From contig CM060708.1 in NCBI GenBank assembly GCA_030686995.1, positions 255,424,044-255,488,043 of the forward strand: 64,000 nucleotides of DNA, read 5' to 3'. The notes below the pieces were generated by a model. The model did no database searches. It worked only from the letters and a program-made list of their open reading frames with translations, and had not been told where the DNA came from. The translations under genes and the position numbers were made by a program. Numbering within the stretch: position 1 is the stretch's first letter; every line of letters begins with the position of its first letter. Origin of the DNA: Artemisia argyi (taxonomy: Eukaryota > Streptophyta > Magnoliopsida > Asterales > Asteraceae). Positions 50,008 to 63,107 of this stretch are shown here, one piece after another.

Positions 50008-52139
50008 TTTTATTTTATTATTATTATTTTTTTTTGAAATGCAATCATTTATTAACCCAACCAAACAAAATACAGACTACAAGACCCTCCTCCCAACAAG
50101 ACGCTTGAGCAAAAAAAGATGCCTCAAAGAGAAAAACAACCACTCAAACAAGAAACAAAGAAGAAAAAGGAGATAAATGGACCAAACCAAACAAGACCCA
50201 CAAAACCAAACTATCCCAAACACACACTCTATTTACCATAAAGGACACACTAAATACAGAGATATTACCAGGCCACACTAAAAACATGCCAACAGTACTC
50301 ACTAAACTGATAATTAAACCTTGACCAAACTCAGAATCTCACTCCCTGTCAAAACCAATACTGTTGCAGACACTAAGTAGGTGAAAGGTACTGCGAACCA
50401 CATAACTCACAACATGCCAACTGAACAGAAACATATCATAGAAATCTTAGCGATGCCATCACTGAATTCTGCAGCTTGAGGGATCGATGAACCATTTCTG
50501 CCTGTCGAAGGAAACTTTCTTCGATCTCCTTGAAACCCACTCAAAGCTCTTAACTTGAATTTCATGAAAAAATTTATTAATGGTAGCCATTTTTGCTTTG
50601 AAGACGCGAGAATTACGCTCTTTCCATATGAAATACCCGGCTGTCCATATTACCAGCTGCCACAAAGATCTCGAGTAAGGTTGAACCGCCACATTTCCAC
50701 TAAAGCGAAACAAGTCATTTGCCGAAAAAACATTAACCGGACTGATCTTCCACCATTCAAAAATTTTGTCCCACACACTTTTTGCCACATTACACGTCAC
50801 TAAGCTATGACCACACGATTCCACACTATCATCACAACATGGACATAATATAGAATCCAACTCAATTCCTCTTTTGTCGAGCTCTACATGAACCGGAATT
50901 CTCCCATGTAAAACTCTCCATACAAAAATGTTTACTTTATTTGGCGCAAGTTTATTCCAAAGTGTCTCTTGGGTCGTATTTCCCACACGTAGGCATATGT
51001 CATCCACCATAGAAGCCAAGTCTTTAACCTTGAAATTATCATCTTCAATAAGATTCCAACGCCACGCATCCCTACAATTAAAAGATAAAGTAACATTTGG
51101 TAAAAGCCACGTTAGCTCTACTACATCGCCACAGGCTCTCCCTCTAGGCTCCTGCACCCAATCCCATTCCCACCTCCAGACCCCCTCACACCATCTCCCT
51201 TTATCAAACACACGCGCCTCCTTACGCCTATCTAATTAAAATAACCTAGGAAATCTTTCACGAAGCCTTATATCACTGACCCACCTATCTTCCGAGAAAA
51301 GCGTATCACCCGCATCACCCAACTTTTTTTAGAAGGAAGAAGAGAACTCAATCCCGACTTTGTCAATATCTAGACCTACCTTCACAATATCACACCACAG
51401 TCCACTCCTACCCACCCTCGAACCTACGACATCAACCTCTAAACCGCCACTCTCTCCATAAATACTTTTGATCACCCTCACCCATAATGCATCACCTTCT
51501 AACTTGAACCGCCACCACCACGTTCCCACTAATGCCCAATTTTTAGCCCTAAGAGACCCAATGATTAACCCCCCAACCCCATAAGAAGATAAAACCTTAT
51601 CCCATTTAACCTACGGTAATTTTTTATTTTCACGCGCCCCACCCCAAAAGAACTCTCTCCTAATACTCTCACGTTTCTTTATGACACATAAAGGCACACG
51701 GAACATTGAAAAATAGTACAATGGCAAACTTCCTAGAACCGATTTAACCAATGTCAATCGTCCCCCAAATGACATCATTTTTGCTTTCCACTCGGATAAT
51801 CTTTTTTTGAATTTCTCAACCACATATCCCCATGAACTTTCCCGACGCATGCAATCCCCAATCGGAAGTCCCAAGTAAGTAAACGGGAATTCACCTACAC
51901 TACATTGCATCCAACTCGCCATATTGGACACTTCACTCGTATTTACCCCAACACCATACAATCTACTTTTATTAAGGTTTACCTTAAGACCCGACACCCT
52001 TTGATAACATTTCAAGATACGCATTAAATTCTTTGCATTTTCTTTATCCCATTCACCAAAGAAAATTGTATCGTCGGCATATTGTAAGTGAGATACAACC
52101 ACTCTCTCAGAGAAATGTGTATCGTCGGCATATTCTTTG
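50008..52139 (-). mobile_element. 5'-truncated LINE (L1-type), 14-bp TSD
   Basis: CATTTTTTGAGTTA occurs on both sides (49,994-50,007 and 52,140-52,153). The minus-strand 3' end has an A-rich tail running into TAATAATAATAAAA. Only the C-terminal half of the second ORF remains, so the copy was truncated at insertion, as is usual for LINEs. Confidence 0.88.
50459..52102 (-). pseudogene. LINE reverse transcriptase C-terminal part with zf-RVT domain
   Basis: One frame runs from 52,102 to 50,459 with three internal stops (51,613-51,611; 51,331-51,329; 51,238-51,236). It begins at the RT catalytic box (HLQYADDTIFFGEW), followed by SGLKVNLNKSRLYGVGV, FTYLGLPIG and GGRLTLVKSVLGSLPLYYFS. The zf-RVT domain (about 50,980-50,700) has WNKLAPNKVNIFVWRVLHGR and CPCCDDSVESCGHSLVTC. 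The N-terminal RT, endonuclease and ORF1 are missing. Confidence 0.88.
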
Positions 52140-52153
52140 CATTTTTTGAGTTA

Positions 52154-53200
52154 ATGTATTTTCACTATTTTGTCATCGTGTTTTAACATTTCATTTCATA
52201 AAGACTGTCAGTTTTCAGCGATTGATTTTTGGAAGACTGCAAGTCTTTCAAAAACTTTAGTTTATAACTATAAAAAGTATGCTATTTAACTTCTGCACGT
52301 TAAAATCAGTCGCTAAAAGACACCATAGTGTGAAAGAAGGAGCTTTAGACGGAGTATATTTTAATTTACCGTAATTAGAAATATTAATGATGATCAGTTT
52401 GGTTTGGCGTATGTGAAATTTGGTCCTACTCCCAAACCCCACTGAAGATATATTTGGCTTTTTTAAGAGATGCTTGTATTAGTCACACAGTCATAAGCTT
52501 TTTTACACATTTAATATAAAAAAGCAATACGTGGCTGAATTATTATTATCTATAGATTGAAGCCTTAAGCTTAAATCTCTCTGCTTTGTTACACATGCTG
52601 GAATCCAATGTGTTGATATGCTTGTGACTTTGCTTTGAGATATCTAATCATAAAGCAAAATCAAGTTGAAGAATAATGAAAATAATCAAGTAGAAAATCT
52701 GGTTTCCCACGATAGGTATTCTGATAGACAAATTATTCCATTCATGAAATTTCACATACACAAAATCAAGTAGAACAAATTAAATCCAAGTGTGATATAC
52801 GAGGCGCACCTCAAGGGCATAAAACCAAAACAAGAGATAAACTCTTAAAACACAAAGTTTTTTAATAATCAATGATCAAAAGATGATTACAATGAAACAA
52901 CATCCCTATATTTATAGGGTAGTTTTTACTTGTAGAGAAAGAAAATTTAATTATTCTACAACCAATAAAATAAAGAAATTAAAATAAAATATACGACACA
53001 AATAAAAACCATGTAGGAAACACCAGTAGAGTTACTTAGACTTGGAGTAGAGTTACTTTAGAATATTCTTATGTTGAAGAGTAGCCTCAGTATGTTTTAG
53101 AGTAAGGTTACTTATGTTTAGTACTCTTACTTCTACTACCAACACCCTTACTCGTACAACTAGTAATATCATTCTATATTCGTGTTTTGATCACAAATCT
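52154..53200 (-). mobile_element. Probable LTR of a gypsy element (minus strand)
   Basis: Follows the gypsy coding remnant, with a purine-rich tract (AAGTGAGAGGGAATGATAGGG) at about 53,200-53,225 and a CCCTATAAATATAGGG TATA box (plus coordinates 52,910-52,916). The far end is not defined. Confidence 0.45.
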
Positions 53201-54338
53201 CGTCCCTATCATTCCCTCTCACTTAAAAAGAACTCGTTATCGAGTTTTCACTGTTAAGGGCTTCATCTACCTCGAACACCTTCTCACGGCGAACCTTGTC
53301 TTCAGTAGATTGGCGCTTCACATTAACTCAAGTACTTTCATCTTTTTTGACACATCTACCATACTCTCGTTCATCCACATATGACTTAGAACATTGAGTT
53401 ATGAATTCCTTATCAATGATCACCAAGTTTTCAATTGTAATAAAATCAACTTCTATGTTTACCACTGAAAACTTCATTGGATTTGTAATAATCATATTTA
53501 AATTTAACCCATAATCAAAATCACAATCCTTTAAATATTTGATGCCTTCGGAATCCATGCTTAGCTCACCATCAAGAACATTCACATCTTCATCACCATT
53601 AAAACCCATAACTTCTTCTTTATAAGTCTTCAAGGTGCCAACTTTATTTGTTGTTTCTAACACTAAAGTTGAAATATTGTCTTCATGTTGTGACGTGACT
53701 TTAGATTCTTGGACTTGCTCAACATACTCTTCAACAACTTTATCATTCAAAATCTTTTCCTCCTTTCTAACATCAGGTTTTGGTAATTGTGGTTTTACCT
53801 TGGATGGAACCATGGCAATTCTCCTTCCTTCCCATGAGAAAAAGTAAATATTTTGTTGAAGATCATACCTACCCTTTACCTCACATTACCAAGGCTTTCC
53901 AAACAAAATATGGCACTCATCAAAATCATCCACAATACAAAGTAATGCTACTTTATAAAATTTCCCGATGGTCACCGGAACCCTACAAACTTCGTAACCT
54001 TCAATTGGACAAACCTTCGTTGGTAATTTTAAGAAGTCTACCAATTTTCTTGTAACCAAATTATTTATGCAACAACCATCAATAATTAAAGAACATACCG
54101 AATTATTGATTAGAGTTCTCGAACGAAAAATCTTGGTTGTAGGCAACCGATCCTCCACCTTCATTCTTTCCTTCCATTCATCAACCCTCCTATTGTTGAA
54201 CAGGGATTGGTTGCATCTACGGTTGTCAATAGATCCACCTATTGTTGGACGGATTCTTGAACCTCCATAATTGTTACCCTCGCGATTCTTGTGGATTAAT
54301 GCCCCACCTACGATCACGAAACATAGTTCTTCTAGCAT
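53201..54338 (-). pseudogene. Ty3/gypsy gag-protease remnant joined to element C-terminus
   Basis: On the minus strand 54,338-53,886 gives SVCSLIIDGCCINNLVTRKL and HILFGKPW, the gypsy protease fold (usually IIDGGSCxN..GRPW). A stop at 53,886 is followed in the same style by 53,813-53,328, a Lys/Glu/Asp-rich linker. The next part, VFEVDEALNSENS-like before a purine tract, resembles an element C-terminus. RT, RNase H and integrase are absent, so an internal deletion has removed most of pol. Confidence 0.6.
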
Positions 54339-54344
54339 AGTATA

Positions 54345-56924
54345 TGATGAGTGTGTAAATACTCATCATTTTTGTCTCATCTAAACTGCCAAAACATCAA
54401 AAAATACTCAAATATGCATCAAAATACTGAAAATATCCCAGGGTTGTGTTTTATGTGTTTCAGATGCTAAATGTTTAAAAACAAATGAAAAATGAACAAA
54501 GTTTGCATAATTGGCAGTTTCAGTCCCTCAACTTTCAAAACTTGTCAAATCTAGTCCCTGAGCATTTATTTTGGAAGAAAATTCACCAAAGGTCCTTTTG
54601 GAATCACAAATAAACATATTCAGTCCTTTGGTGTGAAGTTTCATAAAATTACAAGTTTAGTCCTTGCACTTTGCAAAAATGTTAAAAATGGTCCCTAGGA
54701 TTTAAAAACTTTGAAAAAATCAATTTTGGTCCTTGTGCTACTCATCTTTGGCAGGAATAGTCCTTGGGTGAAAAGTTTGGTGAAATTACATGTTTGGTCC
54801 CTGGAGTTTACAAAGTTGGCAGATTTAGTCCCTTGGGTGTTCAAAAAGTGGAAAAAGGGAATTATGGTCCTTTGGTTATTCAAGTATGGCAAGAATAGTC
54901 CCTTTTATATCTTTGGAAACTTGCCAAGTCCAGCCCCTCAAAAATCAGGGAATTACACAATTGGTCCTTGTGATTTTTACTAGTAAAACCAAACCAAATG
55001 GACCTTTGACATTATTAATCCAAATCCAAACCCAACGCATCCTAATCCAACACCCCAAGCCCAATAAACCAGCCCAATCCCCTCCCTTTTTAATACAAAA
55101 CGGGGTCAAACTTTGACCCTTGGTCAACCCCAGTCAAAACCACCACCACCCTCACACCACAAAACCACCTCTCACCCAAAACCACCCTAAAAAACCACCC
55201 CACTTGCCTATCACATCTCCACCGCCTACTCCACAACCATCACCTAACAAAACAAACCACAATTAATGCTCTCCCCTCCCTATGCACGCAAAACAGCCAA
55301 TTGGGATTATTTTTATTTGGCGCCAAAAATAATTTAAACGGCCAAGATTGATTGTGTTGATCCAATGGTTCAGATGGAAGTGGGAAAGGCTCAAGGGGAC
55401 CCAAGGAACTCAGAAACTCAGCTATAAAAGGGAATGAAGCAGCAAGGAAGAAGATGTAGTATAATTTAGCTTAATGTATGTCGTTTAATTAAATTTCAAC
55501 TTTCTAGTGTATCACTTAGCTTTCAAATATTGTATCAAGCATTTTCAGTGTACTCTTAACCTTTTCATTAATAAAAATTTAAGCTGTGGTTCAAATTCTC
55601 AGTTTATGTTATTTCTTCTTATTTCAAAAATCTTAAAAGGCTCAGTTGATGTTTCTAGTGGATGATATGGACACATAAGCTCACATAAGCTCCCAGAAAG
55701 CTCATTAAAGCTTTTAGTAACATTAAAAAGCAGTTTAGGTTAAAAAAAATCAAAAATACAAAAAAGTCAAGAAAAGTCAAAGTTGCAGGTTTAATGGTGA
55801 TAATGGCTGGAGCAGGGTAGATTTTGGATGGCCCTGGGTTAGTAGGTTTGTGGAAACCTATAGGATTGGTCTGTGGTTCTTGGTTCTTGGTTAAACAGCT
55901 TGGAAGGCATTTGTAAGCCATTTTTCTAATTCCAACTCTTTATAGTATAACAGTGTTCTGTGATTGCTTATTTGTGTTTCATTTGCTTGCTTATAGCTTA
56001 ATAGGGTATTATTAGTAAGTAGATTGTGCTTGGGTTTCTTTTTACATAAGTTTCATTATCAACTATTTTTAATAGGAGTGTTTGGATTTGTCTGTGACTC
56101 TATGACCAAGCCTGAGTTTGTTGTAGTTCTTAGTTCACACAAGTCACTTAGAGTCTTATTAACTCAGTTCAACAATAAAAACCAAGCATTGTTCATTAAA
56201 AAGTCAAAATCATCATTTAAGTGGCCTAATTAACCCTCTGTGTTGGATTTAGAGTGGCTTATGCCCCATTTCCACTCACAAGTGAGTGGTGTAGCTCATT
56301 TTAGTCTTAATATAGCTTATTAACTCATAATCAGTCATAAAATCTAGATTCAAGTTCACAAAAGTCAATTAGCATCATAATTTCAAAAAGTCAAAAATAA
56401 AATTGTATGCTTTGGCAGAAATCCAAAAATTGGGAGATTTGTTTTGATTTTTGTACTTGGATTTGGACCCTGAGCTTTTCACAAGTCATTGTCTACCAGC
56501 TCACCATTCAAATCCTATAGTCAGCTTATTTTTGTGATTTTTTATTAAGCATATGCAACAGCTTATTTGAAGCTGCAGGGCAAGTACATGCCCTATGCAT
56601 CAGATTTTGACCAATTCTCCTAGGTCTTCCTTGTGCTCACCTGTGGACCCCACACCCTGTTCTTTAGCTTTTTAAGGAGCTTATCAGCTCAAATTTTTAG
56701 ACCTAGGCTTAAATTGGACCTTGGCTTATTGGGACACAGCTTATTTGGCCTCTCTTTTGACCTGTCTCAGAAACAAAACTTGAGTACTGAGGTTGTACAC
56801 CCAAATACCAAGCCCCCTCCTGTGTTCATCTGTGGGACCCAGAGCCTGTTTCTTGGCTTTTTGAAAAGCCAATAAGCTCAGCTTATTGGATCCTTCTTAA
56901 GTTTGGGCTTCCAATCAAGCCTGT
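54345..56924 (+). mobile_element. LTR-like segment, plus orientation
   Basis: Starts TGATGAGTGTGTAAATACTC and carries many 'TTGGTCC(C)T' phrases in U3. A TATAAAA lies at 55,423-55,429 and an AATAAAAAT near 55,570. Its U5 half is rich in GCTTATT. The promoter part resembles 4262-5442. There is no CA/PBS end: the sequence runs into an inverted LTR at 56,925. Confidence 0.55.
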
Positions 56925-58218
56925 TGATGCGTGGGAATTGCACCAGGCTTTACCTCTCGAGGGATCTCGAGAAGCTTACAACCCCCACCAGGCAGTGTAC
57001 CTGATCGTTGTAGTATAGTATAGTGACAAGTACCGGGGGATTAATCGTTCAACTCAGGAATAGTGTCTCTAGGATTAGAAAGCCTAAAAACTAGGTCTAG
57101 AAGTGAGGGATGATTCTTTTTGTATTTTTATATTTTATGAAAAGCAAGTAAAATCTCGGGTTTTGGAAGAGTGGACGGAATTAGTTGCTAATAAACTAAC
57201 CCAATAACTAAAGATGCAATCAAAATAAAATAACAAAAATGTAAATAAAGCTAATTAAACTAGTGGTGTGAACAGTAATTGGGAGAATTGTGTTTACTTA
57301 GATTTCATTACTCCCTAAATATCTTTTACAGGTTAATTGTTTGTTACAGTTGTGTGGATGACGGGTTATATTCCTTAATACCAATTGTGGGGTGGCGTAT
57401 GTACTTCCCCAACTCTATAAGCTCCTACTTCACTCCTATGTCGAGCCTGCAAGAAGCTCCTAACATGGGATCACTAGAATTAGCTCATGCATTAAATATA
57501 ACCATAAAAACCTAGTATGCATTGGTTCATGTTTCTTAAGACGTTCAAGCAAGTTACACAATGGAGATCTGCCAGTTTTCTTAAGCCTAACATCAAAATC
57601 ATTCATCCATTACAACTATAAACAAGCAATCAACCTATAATCAACATCTATGTTTCATTACATCTAAGCAAACACACAAAAGATCTAGCCTAGCATGTTA
57701 AAATCAAGACAAGCGTAAGGTATATTCAAACAACACATAGACATATTGAATGAATTGAAAGGATACTTATCTCAATTGAACATGAAAGGTTTCAAAGGGT
57801 GAAAACCCTTGAAAATACTGTAAAAGTCGTGCTAGGGTTTATTAAATTCGACCCTAAAATTCTCCTCTATTTAGAATGAAAATAACAAAGAGTATATACA
57901 GATTTACTAAGGTGACGGCGTCAATAAGAAAGTTCTGACGCCGTCATCCCGCCGCCCATATTATTCTCGGACTGCCTAGATCCAGATCTGATGCCGTCAT
58001 GTTTAATGTTGCTCTGGACCGTCACCACTTTTACTCTTGACGGCCTTGTTCTGACACCGTCACGTTTTCACTAGGCCGTCACCATTTTAACTCTTGACGC
58101 CGTCATCAAATTGCTCTTGACGCCGTCAGGTACTGTTCCCAGCAAGGAAAATTAAGACTTTGCCATTTTCTTCACTTTTATGCTCCAAAAACGTCCGAAA
58201 TCCTTCATTTTCCTGAAT
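56925..58218 (-). mobile_element. LTR fragment, inverted copy of the 60,109-62,929 LTR
   Basis: Begins TGATGCGTGGGAATTGCACC, the reverse complement of the CACGCATCA end at 62,929, and follows that LTR backwards to about its GAATTCTGGAAAA block. The first about 115 bp of the LTR are missing. It contains four exact TGACGSCGTCA palindromes (57,912-58,126) and several degraded ones. Confidence 0.85.
57005..57019 (-). other. tRNA-Asp 5'-end-like stretch (inverted LTR copy)
   Basis: TCGTTGTAGTATAGT on the plus strand equals positions 2-16 of plant tRNA-Asp (from memory). In the element's own orientation it is the complement. The same stretch is at 61,794-61,808 and 62,835-62,849. Confidence 0.6.
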
Positions 58219-60108
<1,890 letters not shown>

Positions 60109-60313
60109 TGATGAGGCGAAAAATGATCCGTTTTTAGGAGGTCATTTAAGCCCGAATCCGACTTTATTTGATCAAATATTGCCCTAAATCGTTCCTTTTG
60201 TGATTTTAGGTGTTTGGAGAGTGAATTCTGGAAAAGAAGCCATTTTGGACGTTTTTGGAGCATAAAAGTGAAGAAAACGGCAAAGTACCAAATTTCCATG
60301 CTGAAGACACAAG

Positions 60314-61950
60314 GTGACGGCGTCAAGAGTTACATCTTGACGGCGTCAGACATGAGGAATAAAATACCGAAGGTGGTGACGGCGTCAAACGTCATCATGA
60401 CGGCGTCAAAGTGGCAAGAATAAAATACCGTGGTTGATGACGGCGTCACATAGGCCGTCATAAGTAGATCAAGGCCGTTGATGAGGCGAAAAATGATCCG
60501 TTTTTAGGGGGTCATTTAAGCCTGAATCCGAATTTATTTGATCAAATATTGCCCTAAATCGTTCCTTTTTGTGATTTTAGGTGTTTGGAGAGTGAATTCT
60601 GGAAAAGAGGCTATTTTGGACGTTTTTGGAGCATAAAGTGAAGAAAACGACAAAGTACCAAAAATCCAAGCTGGAAATACAAGGTGACGGCGTCAAGGGT
60701 TTGCTCTTGACGGCGTCAGACATGAAGAATAATTTACCGTAGCTGGTGACGGCGTCAGATGGAGTTATGACGGCGTCAAAGTGACCAAGATTAATTTACC
60801 GAAGGTGGTGACGGCGTCACATAGGCCGTCACGATTGGATCTAGGGCGTCCGAGGAAGTGTATGGCGGCGAGTTGACGGCGTCAGATTTAACTCTTGACG
60901 CCGTCAGGACGATTTTCCTATATATAGTTTTCTAGTTTTTTCATTAAGAGGAGAGAAGTTTTGGTGAAACCCTAAAGACGATTTTGGTGCCTCTTTTACA
61001 GGTTTTTCAAGGGTTCCAAACCCTTGAGACCTTGCATTGTAATTGAGATAAGTATACTCTTAATTCAATCAATATGTCTATGTGTTGGTTGTTTATCTTT
61101 TGTTCTTGTCTCAATTTTACTATGCTAGGCTAGATCTCTCTTGTGTTTGCTTAGATCTAATGAAACCTAGATGTTGATTATGTGTTGATTACTTGTCTAT
61201 TCTTGTTTTGAATGAATGATTTTATATGTTAGGCTTAAGAAAACTGGCAGATCTCCAAATGGTAACATGCTTGAACGTCTTAAGAAACATGAACCGAGGC
61301 GTACTAGGTCTTTATTGGTTGTATTTAATGCATGAGCCACTGTTTACAATCCCTATAGTTGTGATGGGTCATGGTGTAGGAGGAGATAAGAGCTCATAGA
61401 GTTGGGGAGTTATGTATGCCACTCCACGAATGGTATTAAGGAATACAACCCGTCATTCATACAAGTGTAACAAGTAATTAACATGTAAAAGATATCTAGG
61501 GAGTAATGAAGTCTAAGTAAACACAATTTCTCCAATTACTGCTCACAACCTTAGTTTAATATTAGTTTAATTTTATTTTCATTAGTTTAATTAGTTACAA
61601 AGTAGTTTTTGGGTTAGTTGAATAACAACTAATTCCGCCCACTCTTCTAAAAACCGAGATTTTACTTGCTTTCATAAAATATAAAAACACAAAAAATAAT
61701 CATCTTTCATCTCTAGAACTATTAATTAGGTTTTCTAATCCTAGCGACACTATTCCTAAGCTGAACGATCAATCCCCCGGTACTTGTCACTATACTATAC
61801 TACAACGATCAGGTACACTGCCTGGTGGGGGTTGTAAGCCTCGCGAGATCCCTCGAGAGGTAAAGCAAGGTGCGATTCCCACGCATCAGCCGTCCGAGGA
61901 AGTATTTGGCGGCGAGGTGACGGCGTCACATGGTGGTCTTGACGCCGTCA
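60314..61950. promoter_or_regulatory. Array of TGACGSCGTCA palindromes in LTR U3
   Basis: Fourteen exact copies of TGACGGCGTCA or TGACGCCGTCA, near 60,314, 60,338, 60,377, 60,398, 60,438, 60,684, 60,708, 60,746, 60,768, 60,809, 60,873, 60,895, 61,918 and 61,940. Each holds two inverted TGACG cores, the binding core of plant TGA-type bZIP factors. Factor binding is inferred. Confidence 0.75.
61794..61808 (+). other. Stretch complementary to tRNA-Asp 5' end (first copy)
   Basis: ACTATACTACAACGA is the complement of tRNA-Asp positions 2-16. It lies in U5, in the first copy of the 1,044-bp duplication. Confidence 0.55.
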
Positions 61951-62834
61951 GCCTAGTTTTCCTATATATAGTTTTCTAGTTTTTTCATTAAAAAGGAGAA
62001 GTTTTGGTGAAACCCTAAAGATGAATTTGGTGTATCTTTTACAGGTTTTTCAAGGGTTCCAAACCCTTGAGACCTTGCATTGTAATTGAGATAAGTGTTC
62101 TTCCAATTCAATCAATATGTCTATGTGTTGGTTGTTTATATCTTGTTCTTGTCTCAATTCTACTATGCTAGGCTAGATCTCTTTTGTGTTTGCTTAGATC
62201 TAATGAAACCTAGATGTTGATTATGTGTTGATTACTTGTCTATTCTTGTCTTGGATGAATGATTTTATATGTTAGGCTTAAGAAAACTGGCAGATCTCCA
62301 AATGGTAACATGCTTGAACGTCTTAAGAAACATGAACCGAGGCGTACTAGGTCTTTATTGGTTGTATTTAATGCATGAGCCACTGTTTACAATCCCTATA
62401 GTTGTGTTGGGTCATGGTGTAGGAGGAGATAAGAGCTCATAGAGTTGGGGAGTTATGTATGCCACCCCACGAATGGTATTAAGGTATACAATCCGTCATC
62501 CATACAAGTATAACAAGTAATTAACATGTAAAAGATATCTAGGGAGTAGTGAAGTCTAAGTAAACACAATTTCTCCAATTACTGCTCACAATTTTAGTAT
62601 AATTAGTCTATTTTCATTTTTAGTATTTTATTTTGATTGCATCTTAGTTTTGGGTTAGTTGAATAGCAACTAATTCCGCCCACTCTTCCAAAACCCGAGA
62701 TTTTACTTGCTTTCATAAAAATATAAAAATACAAAAATAATCATCCCTCACCTTTAGAACTATTAATTAGGTCTTCTAATCCTAGCGACACTATTCCTAA
62801 GCTGAACGATCAATCCCCCGGTACTTGTCACTAT

Positions 62835-62849
62835 ACTATACTACAACGA
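62835..62849 (+). other. Stretch complementary to tRNA-Asp 5' end (second copy)
   Basis: Same 15 nt, 86 nt upstream of the PBS, in the order a primer-activation-type contact would need. Confidence 0.55.
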
Positions 62850-62935
62850 TCAGGTACACTGCCTGGTGGGGGTTGTAAGCTTCTCGAGATCCCTCGAGAG
62901 GTAAAGCCTGTTGCGATTCCCACGCATCAAGTTTT

Positions 62936-62954
62936 TGGCGCCGCAGCCCGGGGA
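62936..62954 (+). other. Primer binding site (tRNA-Asp-like)
   Basis: TGGCGCCGCAGCCCGGGGA, 6 nt after the LTR. The first eight bases and the CCGGGGA end match the complement of tRNA-Asp; the middle differs. Confidence 0.75.
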
Positions 62955-63107
62955 ATAGTTATTGTCTAGGTTAGAATTTCTTTTTATTAGGTCTACTTGC
63001 TAGATTCCTTTCTAGTAAGATTTTATTTTTATTTTTAGGTCTTCTTTAGTCTATCTTTTTCTTTGTGTGTTTGTTCGTAATTTTGATTAACTATTCCGTT
63101 TGCCATT

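Larger units (their letters stand above)
60109..62929 (+). mobile_element. 5' LTR of an unclassified LTR element, with two tandem duplications
   Basis: Starts TGATGAGGCGAAAAATGATC and ends CCCACGCATCA at 62,929, followed by a PBS. The first 370 bp are duplicated in tandem (60,109-60,478; 60,479 on). A 1,044-bp promoter-R-U5 block is also duplicated (60,847-61,890; 61,891-62,929), the first copy itself ending CACGCATCA at 61,888. Two TATA boxes (CCTATATATAG) lie near 60,918 and 61,962. Confidence 0.85.

Noticed and set aside
53187..53384. Plus-strand 65-codon frame
   Set aside because: Complement of the gypsy C-terminal remnant; no independent support.
57000..57045. tRNA-Asp gene
   Set aside because: Only the first about 16 nt match. 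There is no anticodon arm, T arm or 3' end. It is part of the LTR.
60314..60905. CRISPR-like array
   Set aside because: Short palindromic units at uneven spacing in a plant LTR, with no conserved long repeat or leader; a cis-element array is a better reading.
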